The position numbers and the translations under genes were made by a program. From the NCBI RefSeq assembly GCF_009856605.1, contig NZ_CP047242.1, positions 186,001 to 250,000 of the forward strand: 64,000 bases of DNA. The letters run 5' to 3'. Source of the DNA: Trichormus variabilis 0441 (GTDB lineage: Bacteria > Cyanobacteriota > Cyanobacteriia > Cyanobacteriales > Nostocaceae). Every line of letters begins with the position of its first letter. The first letter of the stretch is position 1. A model generated the notes under the pieces. It saw only the letters and a list, made by a program, of their open reading frames with translations, was not told the origin of the DNA and did not search any database. Below, in pieces: positions 55,889-64,000 of the stretch.

Positions 55889-56884
55889 ATGATTGAAGTT
55901 GAACATCTAAGTAAAATCTATGGTTCCACCCCAGCAATTACTGATGTGACTTTTAGTGTCGAACCTGGGGAAATTGTGGGGTTTTTGGGGCCGAATGGGG
56001 CGGGGAAGACGACGACTATGCGAATTTTGGCTGGTTATTTACCTGCGAGTAGTGGGACAGCTAAAATTGCGGGTTTTGATGTCCATGAAAATTCTTTGGC
56101 TGTGCGTCAGCGTATTGGTTATTTACCAGAAACGCCGCCGTTATATACAGATATGACGGTGGAGGGTTTTCTGCATTTTGTGGCGCGGATTAAAGGGGTG
56201 TCCGCAGGCGATCGCTCTCTCAAGGTAAACGCAGCGATCAAACGTTGTAACCTGGAGGATAGGCGTAAAGTAATTATCCGCAAATTATCTAAAGGATATC
56301 GTCAAAGGGTGGGTATTGCTCAGGCGATCGTCCATGACCCACCAGCAATTATTCTCGATGAACCGACGGTGGGACTTGACCCCAGACAAATTATCGATGT
56401 GCGGAATTTAATTAAAAGCCTCGCAGGAACCCACACGGTAATTCTCTCTACTCACATTTTGCCAGAGGTGAGTATGACCTGTAGCCGTGTGGCTATTATC
56501 AATCGCGGTAAGGTGGTAGCTACGAATACACCAGAAAATTTGATGACTCAGTTGACAGGTGGCTCAGGTTATGAAATTGAAATTGAGGGGGAATTAGCCC
56601 TAGCCAAGCAGGTATTACAAAAAGTGCCTGGGGTGAGTTTGGTAGAATCTATTCCTGGTCATCATCTTCCTAGAGAGAACCGCGCATACTTACGAGTATT
56701 ATCACAACCGGGAAGCGACGCAGGTAAAGATATTGCCACAAGTTTAATCAGTTCGGGATTTGGTTTGCACGAAATGCGCCGTGTCAGCGCTACCCTAGAA
56801 GATGTCTTCTTGCAACTAACCACAGAAGAAAAGAATCTCACATCCCTGAAGGATTCAGCAACCAAAGAAGGAGAAGCAGCGTAA
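55889..56884 (+). CDS. ABC transporter ATPase, Gld/Nos type
   Basis: The 331-residue ATPase energises the membrane subunits that follow. Walker A is GPNGAGKTT, the signature LSKGYRQRVGIAQA, Walker B AIILDEPTVGLDP, and the H-loop ILSTHILPE. The C-terminal extension after residue 220 (ALAKQVLQKVPGVSLVESIPGH) is typical of the GldA/CcmA-like group. Its stop codon abuts the ATG of the permease gene, indicating translational coupling. In Bacteroidetes, GldA-F-G serve gliding; in cyanobacteria the cargo is unknown. Confidence 0.93.
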   Translation: MIEVEHLSKIYGSTPAITDVTFSVEPGEIVGFLGPNGAGKTTTMRILAGYLPASSGTAKIAGFDVHENSLAVRQRIGYLPETPPLYTDMTVEGFLHFVARIKGVSAGDRSLKVNAAIKRCNLEDRRKVIIRKLSKGYRQRVGIAQAIVHDPPAIILDEPTVGLDPRQIIDVRNLIKSLAGTHTVILSTHILPEVSMTCSRVAIINRGKVVATNTPENLMTQLTGGSGYEIEIEGELALAKQVLQKVPGVSLVESIPGHHLPRENRAYLRVLSQPGSDAGKDIATSLISSGFGLHEMRRVSATLEDVFLQLTTEEKNLTSLKDSATKEGEAA

Positions 56885-57697
56885 ATGGGTATAGTCTTGA
56901 GTAATATTATTGCCATTTATCGCCGAGAGTTACAGAGTTATTTTGTCTCACCTTTAGCTTATGCGATCGCCTCTGTATTTTGGTTCATCGCTGGGTTATT
57001 TTTAGTGATGATTTTACTGGGGCCGAATGGTATTTTAGTATACGTCGCTTCTTTGGATGTACAAGGACAACAACTAGGAGTACCAGTCCCCCCAATTGAT
57101 GTACCGGCGGAATTTATCCAGGCATTTTTAGATCGGTTGGGTTGGCTATTATTATTTATCTTGCCAGTGTTGTCGATGGGATTGTACGCCGAAGAACGCA
57201 AACGCGGTACATTGGAACTTTTAGCCACCTCACCAGTCACTAATTGGGCAGTAGCGGTTGGTAAATTATTAGGTGTGCTGACATTTTTTATTACTCTAGT
57301 TGTACCATTACTACTATTCGAGGCGATCGCCCTTAGTAGTTCTAATCCACCAATGCCAGCGACAATACCCCTACTCGCTCATTTGGGGTTAATCTTACTA
57401 GCAGCAGCCATTTTATCCTTAGGAATGTTTATTTCTTCCCTAACAGACAGCACTATCTTATCTGCGGTTTTCACCTTTGCCCTAGTTTTATTACTGTTAT
57501 TTGTGGATGTAATTGCTAAAGGTATCGGTGGCCCTGTAGGAGAAATAATTGGGCATTTATCTCTACTAAAACATTACAACACATTCATTCAAGGCATTTT
57601 CGACACCAGCGCCTTAATATTATTTGCCAGTTACATCTTTTTGGGAATCTTCCTTACAGCCCAATCAATTGATGCACTGAGATTTCAGCGTAATTAG
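56885..57697 (+). CDS. ABC-2 type permease, GldF-like
   Basis: The 270-residue permease has six spans (for example FVSPLAYAIASVFWFIAGLFLVMI, LLFILPVLSMGLYAEERKRGTLELL, KLLGVLTFFITLVVPLLLFEA). The EERKRGTLELLATSPVTNWAVAVGK block is the conserved cytoplasmic coupling region of ABC-2 permeases. A loop of about 45 residues on the outer side (VASLDVQGQQLGVPVPPIDVP) follows span 1. It starts directly after the ATPase stop codon. Confidence 0.92.
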   Translation: MGIVLSNIIAIYRRELQSYFVSPLAYAIASVFWFIAGLFLVMILLGPNGILVYVASLDVQGQQLGVPVPPIDVPAEFIQAFLDRLGWLLLFILPVLSMGLYAEERKRGTLELLATSPVTNWAVAVGKLLGVLTFFITLVVPLLLFEAIALSSSNPPMPATIPLLAHLGLILLAAAILSLGMFISSLTDSTILSAVFTFALVLLLLFVDVIAKGIGGPVGEIIGHLSLLKHYNTFIQGIFDTSALILFASYIFLGIFLTAQSIDALRFQRN

Positions 57698-57787
57698 TCA
57701 ATAGTCCATAGTCAATAGTCCAGTGTCCAAAAATATGTAACTGTTGACTGTTGACTGTTGACTGTTGACCTTTGACCTTTGACTTTT
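57695..57787. repeat. AGTCAATAGTCC and TGTTGAC/TTTGACC heptamer repeats
   Basis: The permease-GldG spacer consists of AGTCAATAGTCCATAGTCA units (the family found in the rpoC1-rpoC2 spacer). These are followed by about four TGTTGAC heptamers and three TTTGACC heptamers running up to 57787, just before ATG 57791. It is an STRR sequence within an operon. Confidence 0.8.
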
Positions 57788-57790
57788 AAT

Positions 57791-59563
57791 ATGAAAATCA
57801 TTAAACAAAAGCAACTTTGGAAATATCTGTTTTGGCTGGGGCCGTTTTTGATAATGGCGGGTTTAACAGCCGGATTAGTTTCTGATACCTGGGGAACAAT
57901 TACCCTAGTATTATTAATTTCTGGAATTGTCATCATTGGGTTGTGGTTAGCGTGGCAAAGTCAGCGTAGTCATTGGTGGAAGAGACGTTCTACCCAAGCT
58001 GGTACTAACGCTATCGCAGCAACTCTGGCAATTTTGGTAATTTTGGGACTGATAAACTTTTTAGGGAGTCGCTATCAAGTACGGGCAGATTTAACAGAAG
58101 CCCAGTTATTTACCCTATCACCACAGTCACAGCAACTGGTGCAAAATCTCCAACAACCAGTAAAAGTTTGGGTGTTTGATGTCATTCAAAATCCCCAAGA
58201 CCAACAAATTTTAGAAAATTATCGCCGCAAAAGTACTAACTTTGATTTTGAGTATATTAATCCCCAAACTAGACCAGGACTAGCGGAAAAATTTGGCGTT
58301 AAAAATTATGGTGATTATGGTCAAGTTTTTATAGAATCTGGCAATAGACGGCAATTAGTGCAAACCCTGAGTGTGAATGAACGTCTGTCAGAAATTCGCT
58401 TAACCAATCGCCTACAACAAATTATTAGCGATCGCACCGCCAAAGTCTACTTCCTCCAAGGTCATGGCGAACACCCAATTACTGCGGGTGAAGGTACTAT
58501 CTCACAAGCAGTCCAAGCATTAAGCGATAAGAACTATAATTCCTCGCCTTTGAATCTAGTAGAAAATGCTAAAGTGCCTGATGATGCTGACGTTGTAGTC
58601 CTAGCAGGCCCTAAACGGGGGTTATTTGACCCAGAGGTCAAAGCATTACAAGATTATCTCAATCGTGGTGGTAACGCCCTACTCATGATTGACCCCAGCA
58701 CCAACCCCAACATCAACAGCTTACTGCAAGAATGGGGTGTACGCTTAGATGATCGTTTAGCAGTCGATGTCTCTGGAACTGGCGCACAACTCGGCCCGGC
58801 TGCACCTATAGTTACAGATTACGGACAACACCCGATTACAAAAGAGTTTGGTAACAATATTTCCTATTACCCCCTAGCCAGACCTCTAGAAATTACCCCA
58901 GTAGCTGGTGTAGAGTCTACCCCATTGTTAAAAACCAAAGCCTATCCCGACAGTTGGGCAGAAAGCGACCTACAAAACGAAAATTTGCAATTTAACCCCG
59001 AAAAAGACCTGAAAGGGCCTTTAACCTTGGGTGTAGCTTTAACTAGAAAACTACCAGCCCCATCTAGCCCTACTCCCACCATATCCCCAACAACACCAGC
59101 AAGCCCCACTCCTTCACCCACTGCATCCCCAACAAATCAAACTCAAGCCAGTCCCATTCCTTCAGCATCCCCAACAACACCAGCAAACCCCACTCCCACC
59201 ATATCCCCAACAAACCAAAGTCAAGCCAGCCCCATTCCTTCACCATCCCCAACAACAACTCCCCCAAGCGAACAGAAGCCTGAAAAATCAGCCACCGAAT
59301 CACGGCTAGTAGTGATAGGGAATTCAGATTTCATCACCAACGCCATATTTGAACAGCAATTAAATGGGGATGTCTTCCTTAATTCCGTCACCTGGCTAAG
59401 TCAGCAAGACCAGCAACTCCTTTCGATTCGTCCTAAAGAACCAAGAAATAGACGAATGAACCTATCCACCTCACAAGCCAATGTCTTAACACTATCGTCT
59501 TTGTTTGTTTTACCCTTACTCGGCTTAGTCACAGCCGCCATTATCTGGTGGAAGCGTAGATGA
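57791..59563 (+). CDS. GldG-like ABC transporter auxiliary membrane protein
   Basis: The 590-residue protein has two N-terminal spans (YLFWLGPFLIMAGLTAGLVS and TITLVLLISGIVIIGLWLAW), then IAATLAILVILGLINFLGSRY. A large periplasmic domain of the GldG/DUF7088 type follows (QVRADLTEAQLFTLSPQSQQ, VYFLQGHGEHPI, VVVLAGPKRGLFDPEVKAL), ending with a span (LFVLPLLGLVTAAIIWWKRR). Before the last section is a Pro/Thr/Ser-rich linker of about 75 residues (59060-59285) built of tandem repeats. ATG 57791 is used; the preceding repeat provides an unlikely TTG. It works with the two ABC genes upstream. Confidence 0.9.
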   Translation: MKIIKQKQLWKYLFWLGPFLIMAGLTAGLVSDTWGTITLVLLISGIVIIGLWLAWQSQRSHWWKRRSTQAGTNAIAATLAILVILGLINFLGSRYQVRADLTEAQLFTLSPQSQQLVQNLQQPVKVWVFDVIQNPQDQQILENYRRKSTNFDFEYINPQTRPGLAEKFGVKNYGDYGQVFIESGNRRQLVQTLSVNERLSEIRLTNRLQQIISDRTAKVYFLQGHGEHPITAGEGTISQAVQALSDKNYNSSPLNLVENAKVPDDADVVVLAGPKRGLFDPEVKALQDYLNRGGNALLMIDPSTNPNINSLLQEWGVRLDDRLAVDVSGTGAQLGPAAPIVTDYGQHPITKEFGNNISYYPLARPLEITPVAGVESTPLLKTKAYPDSWAESDLQNENLQFNPEKDLKGPLTLGVALTRKLPAPSSPTPTISPTTPASPTPSPTASPTNQTQASPIPSASPTTPANPTPTISPTNQSQASPIPSPSPTTTPPSEQKPEKSATESRLVVIGNSDFITNAIFEQQLNGDVFLNSVTWLSQQDQQLLSIRPKEPRNRRMNLSTSQANVLTLSSLFVLPLLGLVTAAIIWWKRR

Positions 59564-59566
59564 CCA

Positions 59567-60181
59567 ATGACTAAAAAAACTTTAATTTTGTTATTGTTAG
59601 CCCTGGGGTTGAGTGGTTTTGTTTATTTCTGGGAAATTCGCGGTGCTACTCAGCGAGAAGAGGTTAGGGAGAATCAAAGGCAAATCTTCTCTTTTACAGA
59701 AGATGATGTCCAGTCTCTCACTGTAAAAACTCAAAAACTGACGGTGAATTTGGAACGGAACCAGCAGTCTAATCAACCCAAGTGGTTGCTGAAATCTCCT
59801 GTATCAGAACCTGCAAACGAGCCTATAGTCAGTTATTTGATGGATTTATTGGTAAAAGGAAAGAGTACGAATACTATATCCACACCAGCTAACCAAATAG
59901 CCGAATTTGGTTTAGACCAACCCCAAGCCACTATCAACATCAACCTGAAAAATCAAAAAACCCATCAGTTGATTCTGGGTAAGCCTGATTTGAGCGGTCG
60001 TTTTGTCTATGCCCAAGCTGACCCTAGCACTCAACCAAATGGTAATGTAAATGTGCTAGTGGTCTCTATAGATTTTGAGAATGCTGTCAATAGAGAATTA
60101 TCAGAGTGGCAACAACCTGTCAGTTTAGATAAAGTTGCACCACCAAATCTACCTCAGCCAACTCCTACCAATAGCCCATGA
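59567..60181 (+). CDS. DUF4340-domain protein of the Gld-type operon
   Basis: A 204-residue membrane-anchored protein: one N-terminal span (TLILLLLALGLSGFVYFW), then a DUF4340 beta domain (SFTEDDVQSLTVKTQKLTVNLER, WLLKSPVSEPANEPIVSYLMDLL, FGLDQPQATININLKNQKTHQLILG). It begins 3 bp after the GldG-like stop, in an AATGACTAA word of the heptamer type. Its TGA stop lies inside the terminal inverted repeat of a MITE-like element, so the natural C-terminus may have been altered. It is the last gene of the ABC operon. Confidence 0.85.
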   Translation: MTKKTLILLLLALGLSGFVYFWEIRGATQREEVRENQRQIFSFTEDDVQSLTVKTQKLTVNLERNQQSNQPKWLLKSPVSEPANEPIVSYLMDLLVKGKSTNTISTPANQIAEFGLDQPQATININLKNQKTHQLILGKPDLSGRFVYAQADPSTQPNGNVNVLVVSIDFENAVNRELSEWQQPVSLDKVAPPNLPQPTPTNSP

Positions 60182-60350
60182 ATCAATTCAAAATTCTTGT
60201 AGAGACGCGATGAATAGCGTCTTCTTCTTCACATAGGGTGTGCCGATTTTCGACAGACATGATTTTATCCAAGAGGGGTTTTAAACCCTTAAATTTACGA
60301 TAAAATTCAGAGTCCCAGCGAATCTATCAATACCTGAATTGATTCATGGG
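60175..60350. mobile_element. MITE-like element with 16-bp perfect terminal inverted repeats
   Basis: CCCATGAATCAATTCA (60175-60190) and TGAATTGATTCATGGG (60335-60350) are exact inverted repeats bounding 176 bp that code for nothing. Inside is an AGACGCGATGAATAGCGTCT hairpin (60201-60222), a word known from Nostoc repeats. Flanking AATA/TATT extends the symmetry. No clear target duplication is visible, so the mobile nature is inferred from structure. Confidence 0.55.
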
Positions 60351-60389
60351 TATTGTTAATTTTGAATTTTAACTTCGGAGCGAACTGAC

Positions 60390-61244
60390 GTGACCAACCC
60401 GACTGCAACCTTACTAATTTCATGTCCCGACCAACGGGGATTAGTCGCTAAAATCGCTAACTTTATCTACGCCAATGGTGGAAATATTATCCACGCTGAC
60501 CAACATACCGATTTTGCGGCTGGGTTATTCCTCACTCGCATTGAATGGCAGTTAGAGGGTTTCAATTTGCCGCGAGAGATTATTGGGGCCGCATTTAATG
60601 CGATCGCTCAACCTCTAGGCGCTAAGTGGGAGCTACATTTTTCTGATACAATCCCACGTATTGCCATTTGGGTAAGTCGCCAAGACCATTGCCTTTATGA
60701 TTTAATTTGGAGACAACGCGCCAAAGAAATCGCTGTTGATATTCCCTTAATTATTAGTAATCATCCCCATTTAAAAGTAGTTGCGGAGCAATTTGGCATC
60801 GACTTTTACCATATTCCTATTAATAAAGATAACAAAACTGAACAGGAAGACCAACAATTAGAATTACTGCAAAAATATAAAATTGATTTAGTTGTATTGG
60901 CAAAATATATGCAAATTGTTAGTGCAGATTTTATTACGAAATTTCCGCAAATTATTAATATTCATCACTCATTCTTACCAGCCTTCGTAGGCGCAAATCC
61001 CTACCATAGAGCTTTTGAACGCGGTGTGAAAGTTATTGGTGCTACAGCCCACTATGCTACTCCAGAATTAGATGCCGGGCCAATTATTGAACAAGATGTA
61101 GTTAGAGTTAGCCACCGCGATGAAGTTGAGGATTTAATTAGAAAAGGTAAGGATTTAGAGCGAGTCGTATTAGCTAGAGCCGTGCGCCTACATCTGCAAA
61201 ATCGGGTTTTAGTTTATGGAAATCGTACTGTAGTTTTTGAATAA
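60390..61244 (+). CDS. purU: Formyltetrahydrofolate deformylase
   Basis: It hydrolyses 10-formyl-THF to formate and THF, balancing one-carbon pools. An N-terminal ACT domain (TLLISCPDQRGLVAKIANFIY) precedes the formyltransferase-fold domain. Catalytic residues lie in QIINIHHSFLPAFVGANPYH (Asn-x-His) and TPELDAGPIIEQD (Asp). DFYHIPINKDNKTEQE is the loop typical of PurU. The start is GTG 60390 with GGAG 9 bp upstream. The length of 284 residues is normal. The MITE-like element lies just upstream, and the promoter may sit in or near it. Confidence 0.96.
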   Translation: MTNPTATLLISCPDQRGLVAKIANFIYANGGNIIHADQHTDFAAGLFLTRIEWQLEGFNLPREIIGAAFNAIAQPLGAKWELHFSDTIPRIAIWVSRQDHCLYDLIWRQRAKEIAVDIPLIISNHPHLKVVAEQFGIDFYHIPINKDNKTEQEDQQLELLQKYKIDLVVLAKYMQIVSADFITKFPQIINIHHSFLPAFVGANPYHRAFERGVKVIGATAHYATPELDAGPIIEQDVVRVSHRDEVEDLIRKGKDLERVVLARAVRLHLQNRVLVYGNRTVVFE

Positions 61245-61472
61245 TTGGCGTTGCATAAATGCGGGATGAATTGGGACTTTTGTACACAGCAAAATATTGA
61301 TTCTTTGCGCCTTTGCGCCTACCCTGCGGGAACGCCTTGCGGCGAATGCGTGAGACAAAAATCATCCCACTAATCAGCAACGCCGAATAATTTACGATCG
61401 CTACCCTATGAGACACTAGGCGATCACCATAACAGATTTTTTGCGTAGTGCCAATTCTTTTCCTCTACCCTC

Positions 61473-61504
61473 TTGACACTCCAGTTCACTGGAGGATTCA
61501 AGAT
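61473..61504 (+). promoter_or_regulatory. MerR-type metal-responsive promoter/operator
   Basis: TTGACA (61473-61478) is followed by the perfect dyad CTCCAGTTCACTGGAG (61479-61494) and a weak -10 (TCAAGA or CAAGAT, 61498-61504). That gives a 19-20 bp spacer with the dyad inside it, the architecture of MerR/CueR/ZntR-controlled promoters. It lies 42 bp before the P-type ATPase start. Confidence 0.65.
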
Positions 61505-61510
61505 GAAATC

Positions 61511-61526
61511 AGTCTTGAATAAGACT
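61511..61526 (+). promoter_or_regulatory. Inverted repeat AGTCTT-GAAT-AAGACT in the ATPase leader
   Basis: A perfect 6-bp dyad with a 4-base centre, 20 bp before the ATPase start codon and before its GGAG RBS (61535-61538). It could be a small leader hairpin or an extra operator. Confidence 0.4.
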
Positions 61527-61545
61527 TGATCATTGGAGTCTGCAT

Positions 61546-63807
61546 ATGAAGAATGTGACACTCAAGCTACGCGGTATGAGTTGCGCTTCCTGCGCTAAAA
61601 GTATTGCAGATACTATTAATTCTGTCCCAGGTGTCCATGACTGTAGTGTGAACTTTGGGACAGAACAGGCAACAGTTAATTATGACCCCAGAAAAACGGA
61701 TTTACAAGCCATCCAAAACGCAGTGAATGCAGCAGGTTATTCTGCATCTCCCCTCCAAGAACAAAACTTGATGGCGGGAGACGATGATGAAGAAAAAAGA
61801 TATCGTCTGCAAGAATCCCGTGATTTGCGGCGAAAGGTAACAGTAGGGGGCATCATCAGTATCGTGCTGGTGATTGGCTCACTACCAATGATGACAGGGT
61901 TACACCTGCCTAGCATTCCTACATGGCTGCATAACCCTTGGCTGCAATTAATCCTCACCACTCCTGTACAGTTTTGGTGTGGTTACTCCTTCTACATCAA
62001 CAGCTGGAAAGCTTTCCAGCGCCATGCTGCCACAATGGATACCCTAATTGTTTTAGGTACAAGTGCAGCATATTTCTATTCCCTATTCGCAACTTTATTT
62101 CCGGGCTTCTTCATCGCCCAGGGATTGATGCCGGATGTGTATTATGAAACTGCGGCAATTGTCATTACTTTGATTTTGTTGGGGCGACTGTTCGAGAATC
62201 GTGCCAAAGGACAAACCTCAGAAGCTATCCGCAAGCTGATCGGTTTACAAGCGAAAACAGCCCGGTTGATTCGCAACGGACGAGAAGTAGATGTACCGAT
62301 TGAGGAAGTAGAAATTGGTGATATTGTGCTGGTTCGTCCTGGGGAAAAAATTCCCGTTGATGGAGAAGTAATTGACGGGACATCCACAATTGATGAAGCG
62401 ATGGTGACTGGGGAAAGTATACCTGTGCAAAAACAACCAGGGGATGAAGTTATAGGTGCAACTATCAATAAAACTGGCAGTTTTCAGTTTCGAGCCACCA
62501 GAGTTGGGAAAGACACTGTACTGGCGCAGATTGTCCAACTAGTGCAGCAAGCCCAAGGCTCAAAAGCTCCTATTCAAAGACTAGCAGACCAAGTTACAGG
62601 GTGGTTTGTGCCGGCGGTAATTGCGATCGCTATTCTCACCTTTATTATTTGGTATAACTTCATGGGTAATATCACCCTGGCATTGATGACCACTGTTGGA
62701 GTGTTAATTATCGCTTGTCCTTGTGCTTTGGGTTTAGCCACCCCAACTTCAGTGATGGTAGGTACTGGTAAAGGTGCAGAAAACGGAATTTTAATTAAAG
62801 GCGCTGAAAGCTTAGAATTAGCGCACCAAATTCACACAATTGTCTTAGATAAAACCGGCACAATTACCCAAGGTAAACCAACAGTTACAGATTTTGTCGC
62901 AGTTAACGGTACTGTTAACAGCAATGAAATTAAGCTGATACAGTTAGCCGCATCCCTAGAACGCAATTCTGAACATCCCCTTGCAGAAGCAGTTGTGAGA
63001 TATGCTCAATCTCAGGAAGTAACTTTAGCAAATGTCACAGACTTTGCCGCCGTGGTAGGTAGTGGTGTGCAAGGTATTGTTGCTCACCATCTTGTGCAGA
63101 TTGGTACACAACGCTGGATGGAAGAATTAAGTATTAACACTCAAGCTTTGCAGCCAGACAAAGAACGCTTAGAATATCTGGGTAAAACAGCCGTGTGGTT
63201 GGCAGTTGACGGGGAAATTGCCGGATTAATGGGAATTGCTGATGCCATTAAACCCACTTCCACCCAAGCTATCAGAGCATTGCAAAAACTTGGTTTAGAA
63301 GTTGTCATGCTCACAGGCGACAATCGCCGCACCGCCGCAAGTATCGCCCGTGAGGTGGGGATTAAAAGAGTGTTAGCAGAAGTCCGTCCCGACCAAAAAG
63401 CCGCTACAGTCCAAGCAATACAAGCAGAAGGCAAAATTGTCGCAATGGTTGGTGATGGGATTAATGATGCACCAGCTTTAGCTCAAGCCGATGTGGGAAT
63501 TGCCATTGGTACAGGTACAGATGTGGCGATCGCTGCCAGTGATATTACCCTGATTTCTGGCGATTTGCAAGCCATAGTTACAGCCATTCAACTCAGCCGC
63601 GCCACAATTTACAACATCCGCCAAAACCTATTTTTTGCCTTTATTTACAACGTTGCAGGTATCCCCATCGCCGCCGGGATTCTCTTCCCTATCTTCGGTT
63701 GGTTACTTAATCCCATCATCGCCGGTGCAGCAATGGCTTTTAGCTCAGTTTCCGTCGTCACAAATGCTCTGCGTTTACGTAAATTTCAACCTAAAACACC
63801 TGCATAA
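61546..63807 (+). CDS. Copper-translocating P1B-type ATPase
   Basis: The 753-residue Cu(I) pump has one N-terminal metal-binding domain (GMSCASC, Cys13 and Cys16) and eight expected spans. The intramembrane CPC motif is at 391-393 ([14 protein letters not shown]), the phosphorylation site Asp435 in [13 protein letters not shown] at 475-482, and [21 protein letters not shown] plus SEHP is the Cu(I) subgroup; it resembles cyanobacterial CtaA/PacS. Which of the two (plasma membrane import or thylakoid delivery) or an exporter (CopA) is not decided by sequence, but the MerR-type promoter favours metal-induced detoxification. RBS GGAG is 7 bp upstream. Confidence 0.95.
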   Translation: MKNVTLKLRGMSCASCAKSIADTINSVPGVHDCSVNFGTEQATVNYDPRKTDLQAIQNAVNAAGYSASPLQEQNLMAGDDDEEKRYRLQESRDLRRKVTVGGIISIVLVIGSLPMMTGLHLPSIPTWLHNPWLQLILTTPVQFWCGYSFYINSWKAFQRHAATMDTLIVLGTSAAYFYSLFATLFPGFFIAQGLMPDVYYETAAIVITLILLGRLFENRAKGQTSEAIRKLIGLQAKTARLIRNGREVDVPIEEVEIGDIVLVRPGEKIPVDGEVIDGTSTIDEAMVTGESIPVQKQPGDEVIGATINKTGSFQFRATRVGKDTVLAQIVQLVQQAQGSKAPIQRLADQVTGWFVPAVIAIAILTFIIWYNFMGNITLALMTTVGVLIIACPCALGLATPTSVMVGTGKGAENGILIKGAESLELAHQIHTIVLDKTGTITQGKPTVTDFVAVNGTVNSNEIKLIQLAASLERNSEHPLAEAVVRYAQSQEVTLANVTDFAAVVGSGVQGIVAHHLVQIGTQRWMEELSINTQALQPDKERLEYLGKTAVWLAVDGEIAGLMGIADAIKPTSTQAIRALQKLGLEVVMLTGDNRRTAASIAREVGIKRVLAEVRPDQKAATVQAIQAEGKIVAMVGDGINDAPALAQADVGIAIGTGTDVAIAASDITLISGDLQAIVTAIQLSRATIYNIRQNLFFAFIYNVAGIPIAAGILFPIFGWLLNPIIAGAAMAFSSVSVVTNALRLRKFQPKTPA

Positions 63808-63822
63808 GAGGTTTTTCAACGG

Positions 63823-64000
63823 TGAACAAAACAGCACTCATCGGCAGTATAGCCAGTTTAGGACTTGCATTAACAATTGCATCGGGAACAACAAAAAATA
63901 AATTATCCGAAATTCATGGTTTAGTAGGGTGCGTCAGTGCCATAGAATCTAACTATACTCAGAAATTATTCACACTGACGCACACTACATTTTGGATATT
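63823..64000 (+). CDS. Possible short exported protein, running off the window
   Basis: GTG 63823, 15 bp after the ATPase stop, opens a frame (MNKTALIGSIASLGLALTIA, then SGTTKNKLSEIHGLVGC) that stays open to the window end. The start looks like a signal peptide, and an AAGAGG box lies about 10 bp upstream. From 63924 the frame enters a palindromic dispersed repeat, so the 3' part may be foreign and the gene broken. No family is recognised. Confidence 0.35.
63924..63988. repeat. Palindromic GTAGGGTGCGTCAGTG repeat
   Basis: GTAGGGTGCGTCAGTG (63924-63939) and CACTGACGCACACTAC (63973-63988) pair with one mismatch around 33 bases. Repeats with GGGTGCGTCAG arms are widespread in Nostoc-group genomes. 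It may be a small MITE-like or REP-like element. Confidence 0.7.

Larger units (their letters stand above)
61245..61545. other. purU-P1B-ATPase intergenic region
   Basis: It contains a dispersed element at about 61298-61365 (CTTTGCGCCTACCCTGCGGG, then CCTTGCGGCGAATGCGTGAG), then HIP1-like GCGATC words. The MerR-type promoter (61473-61504) and a second inverted repeat (61511-61526) precede the ATPase start. No gene is seen. Confidence 0.6.

Overview
The window is chromosomal DNA of a filamentous, probably heterocyst-forming cyanobacterium of the Nostoc/Anabaena group. The evidence is the dense HIP1 octamer (GCGATCGC), the RNA polymerase beta-prime chain split into rpoC1 and rpoC2, the desC-desA-desB acyl-lipid desaturase cluster, and many short tandem and palindromic intergenic repeats (heptamers such as TAATGAC and TGTTGAC). 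Gene content and order look very close to Anabaena sp. PCC 7120; that is recall, not a database match.

Region 1 (1-9.4 kb), plus strand, accessory: two NTF2/SnoaL-like small proteins, a TIM-barrel sugar isomerase/epimerase, an exported copper radical oxidase (galactose/glyoxal oxidase type, all five active-site residues present), a DyP-type heme peroxidase, a yellow/MRJP-type beta-propeller and an exported GH15 glucoamylase. The oxidase should make H2O2 and the peroxidase consumes H2O2, so this may be one functional unit. It is the best candidate here for an undescribed system.

Region 2 (9.5-28.2 kb), mostly housekeeping: a membrane-anchored helical-repeat protein, the redox chaperone Hsp33, an SRPBCC-like protein, a Uma2 protein, a universal stress protein, hisD, rpsT, a TatD nuclease, then rpoB-rpoC1-rpoC2 ending in a strong terminator. 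Short repeats have entered both the rpo spacers and, in frame, the RpoB and RpoC2 coding sequences.

Region 3 (28.4-43.2 kb): three desaturases (minus strand), a PLP-dependent methionine gamma-lyase-family protein, a ferredoxin-type 8-vinyl reductase of chlorophyll synthesis, 6-phosphogluconolactonase, a zinc-ribbon/FHA protein, an M50-type membrane protein, a SpoIID/LytB-domain protein, a cyanobacterial/plastid membrane protein, tRNA-Gln(UUG), and a phytol kinase (VTE5-like) and DUF92 phytyl-phosphate kinase (VTE6-like) pair flanking yidD.

Region 4 (43.5-55.5 kb), export and surface: a parvulin isomerase overlapping an ABC exporter with CRP-like and inactive C39-like domains, then a 1454-residue CARDB-repeat/subtilisin-type protease, a hypothetical protein, a DUF1565/SLH-domain surface protein and a second Uma2 protein.

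Region 5 (55.9-64 kb): a Gld-type ABC transporter operon (ATPase, permease, GldG-like, DUF4340) ending in a MITE-like element, purU, and a copper P1B-ATPase behind a MerR-type long-spacer promoter. The window ends in a short reading frame that runs into a palindromic repeat.
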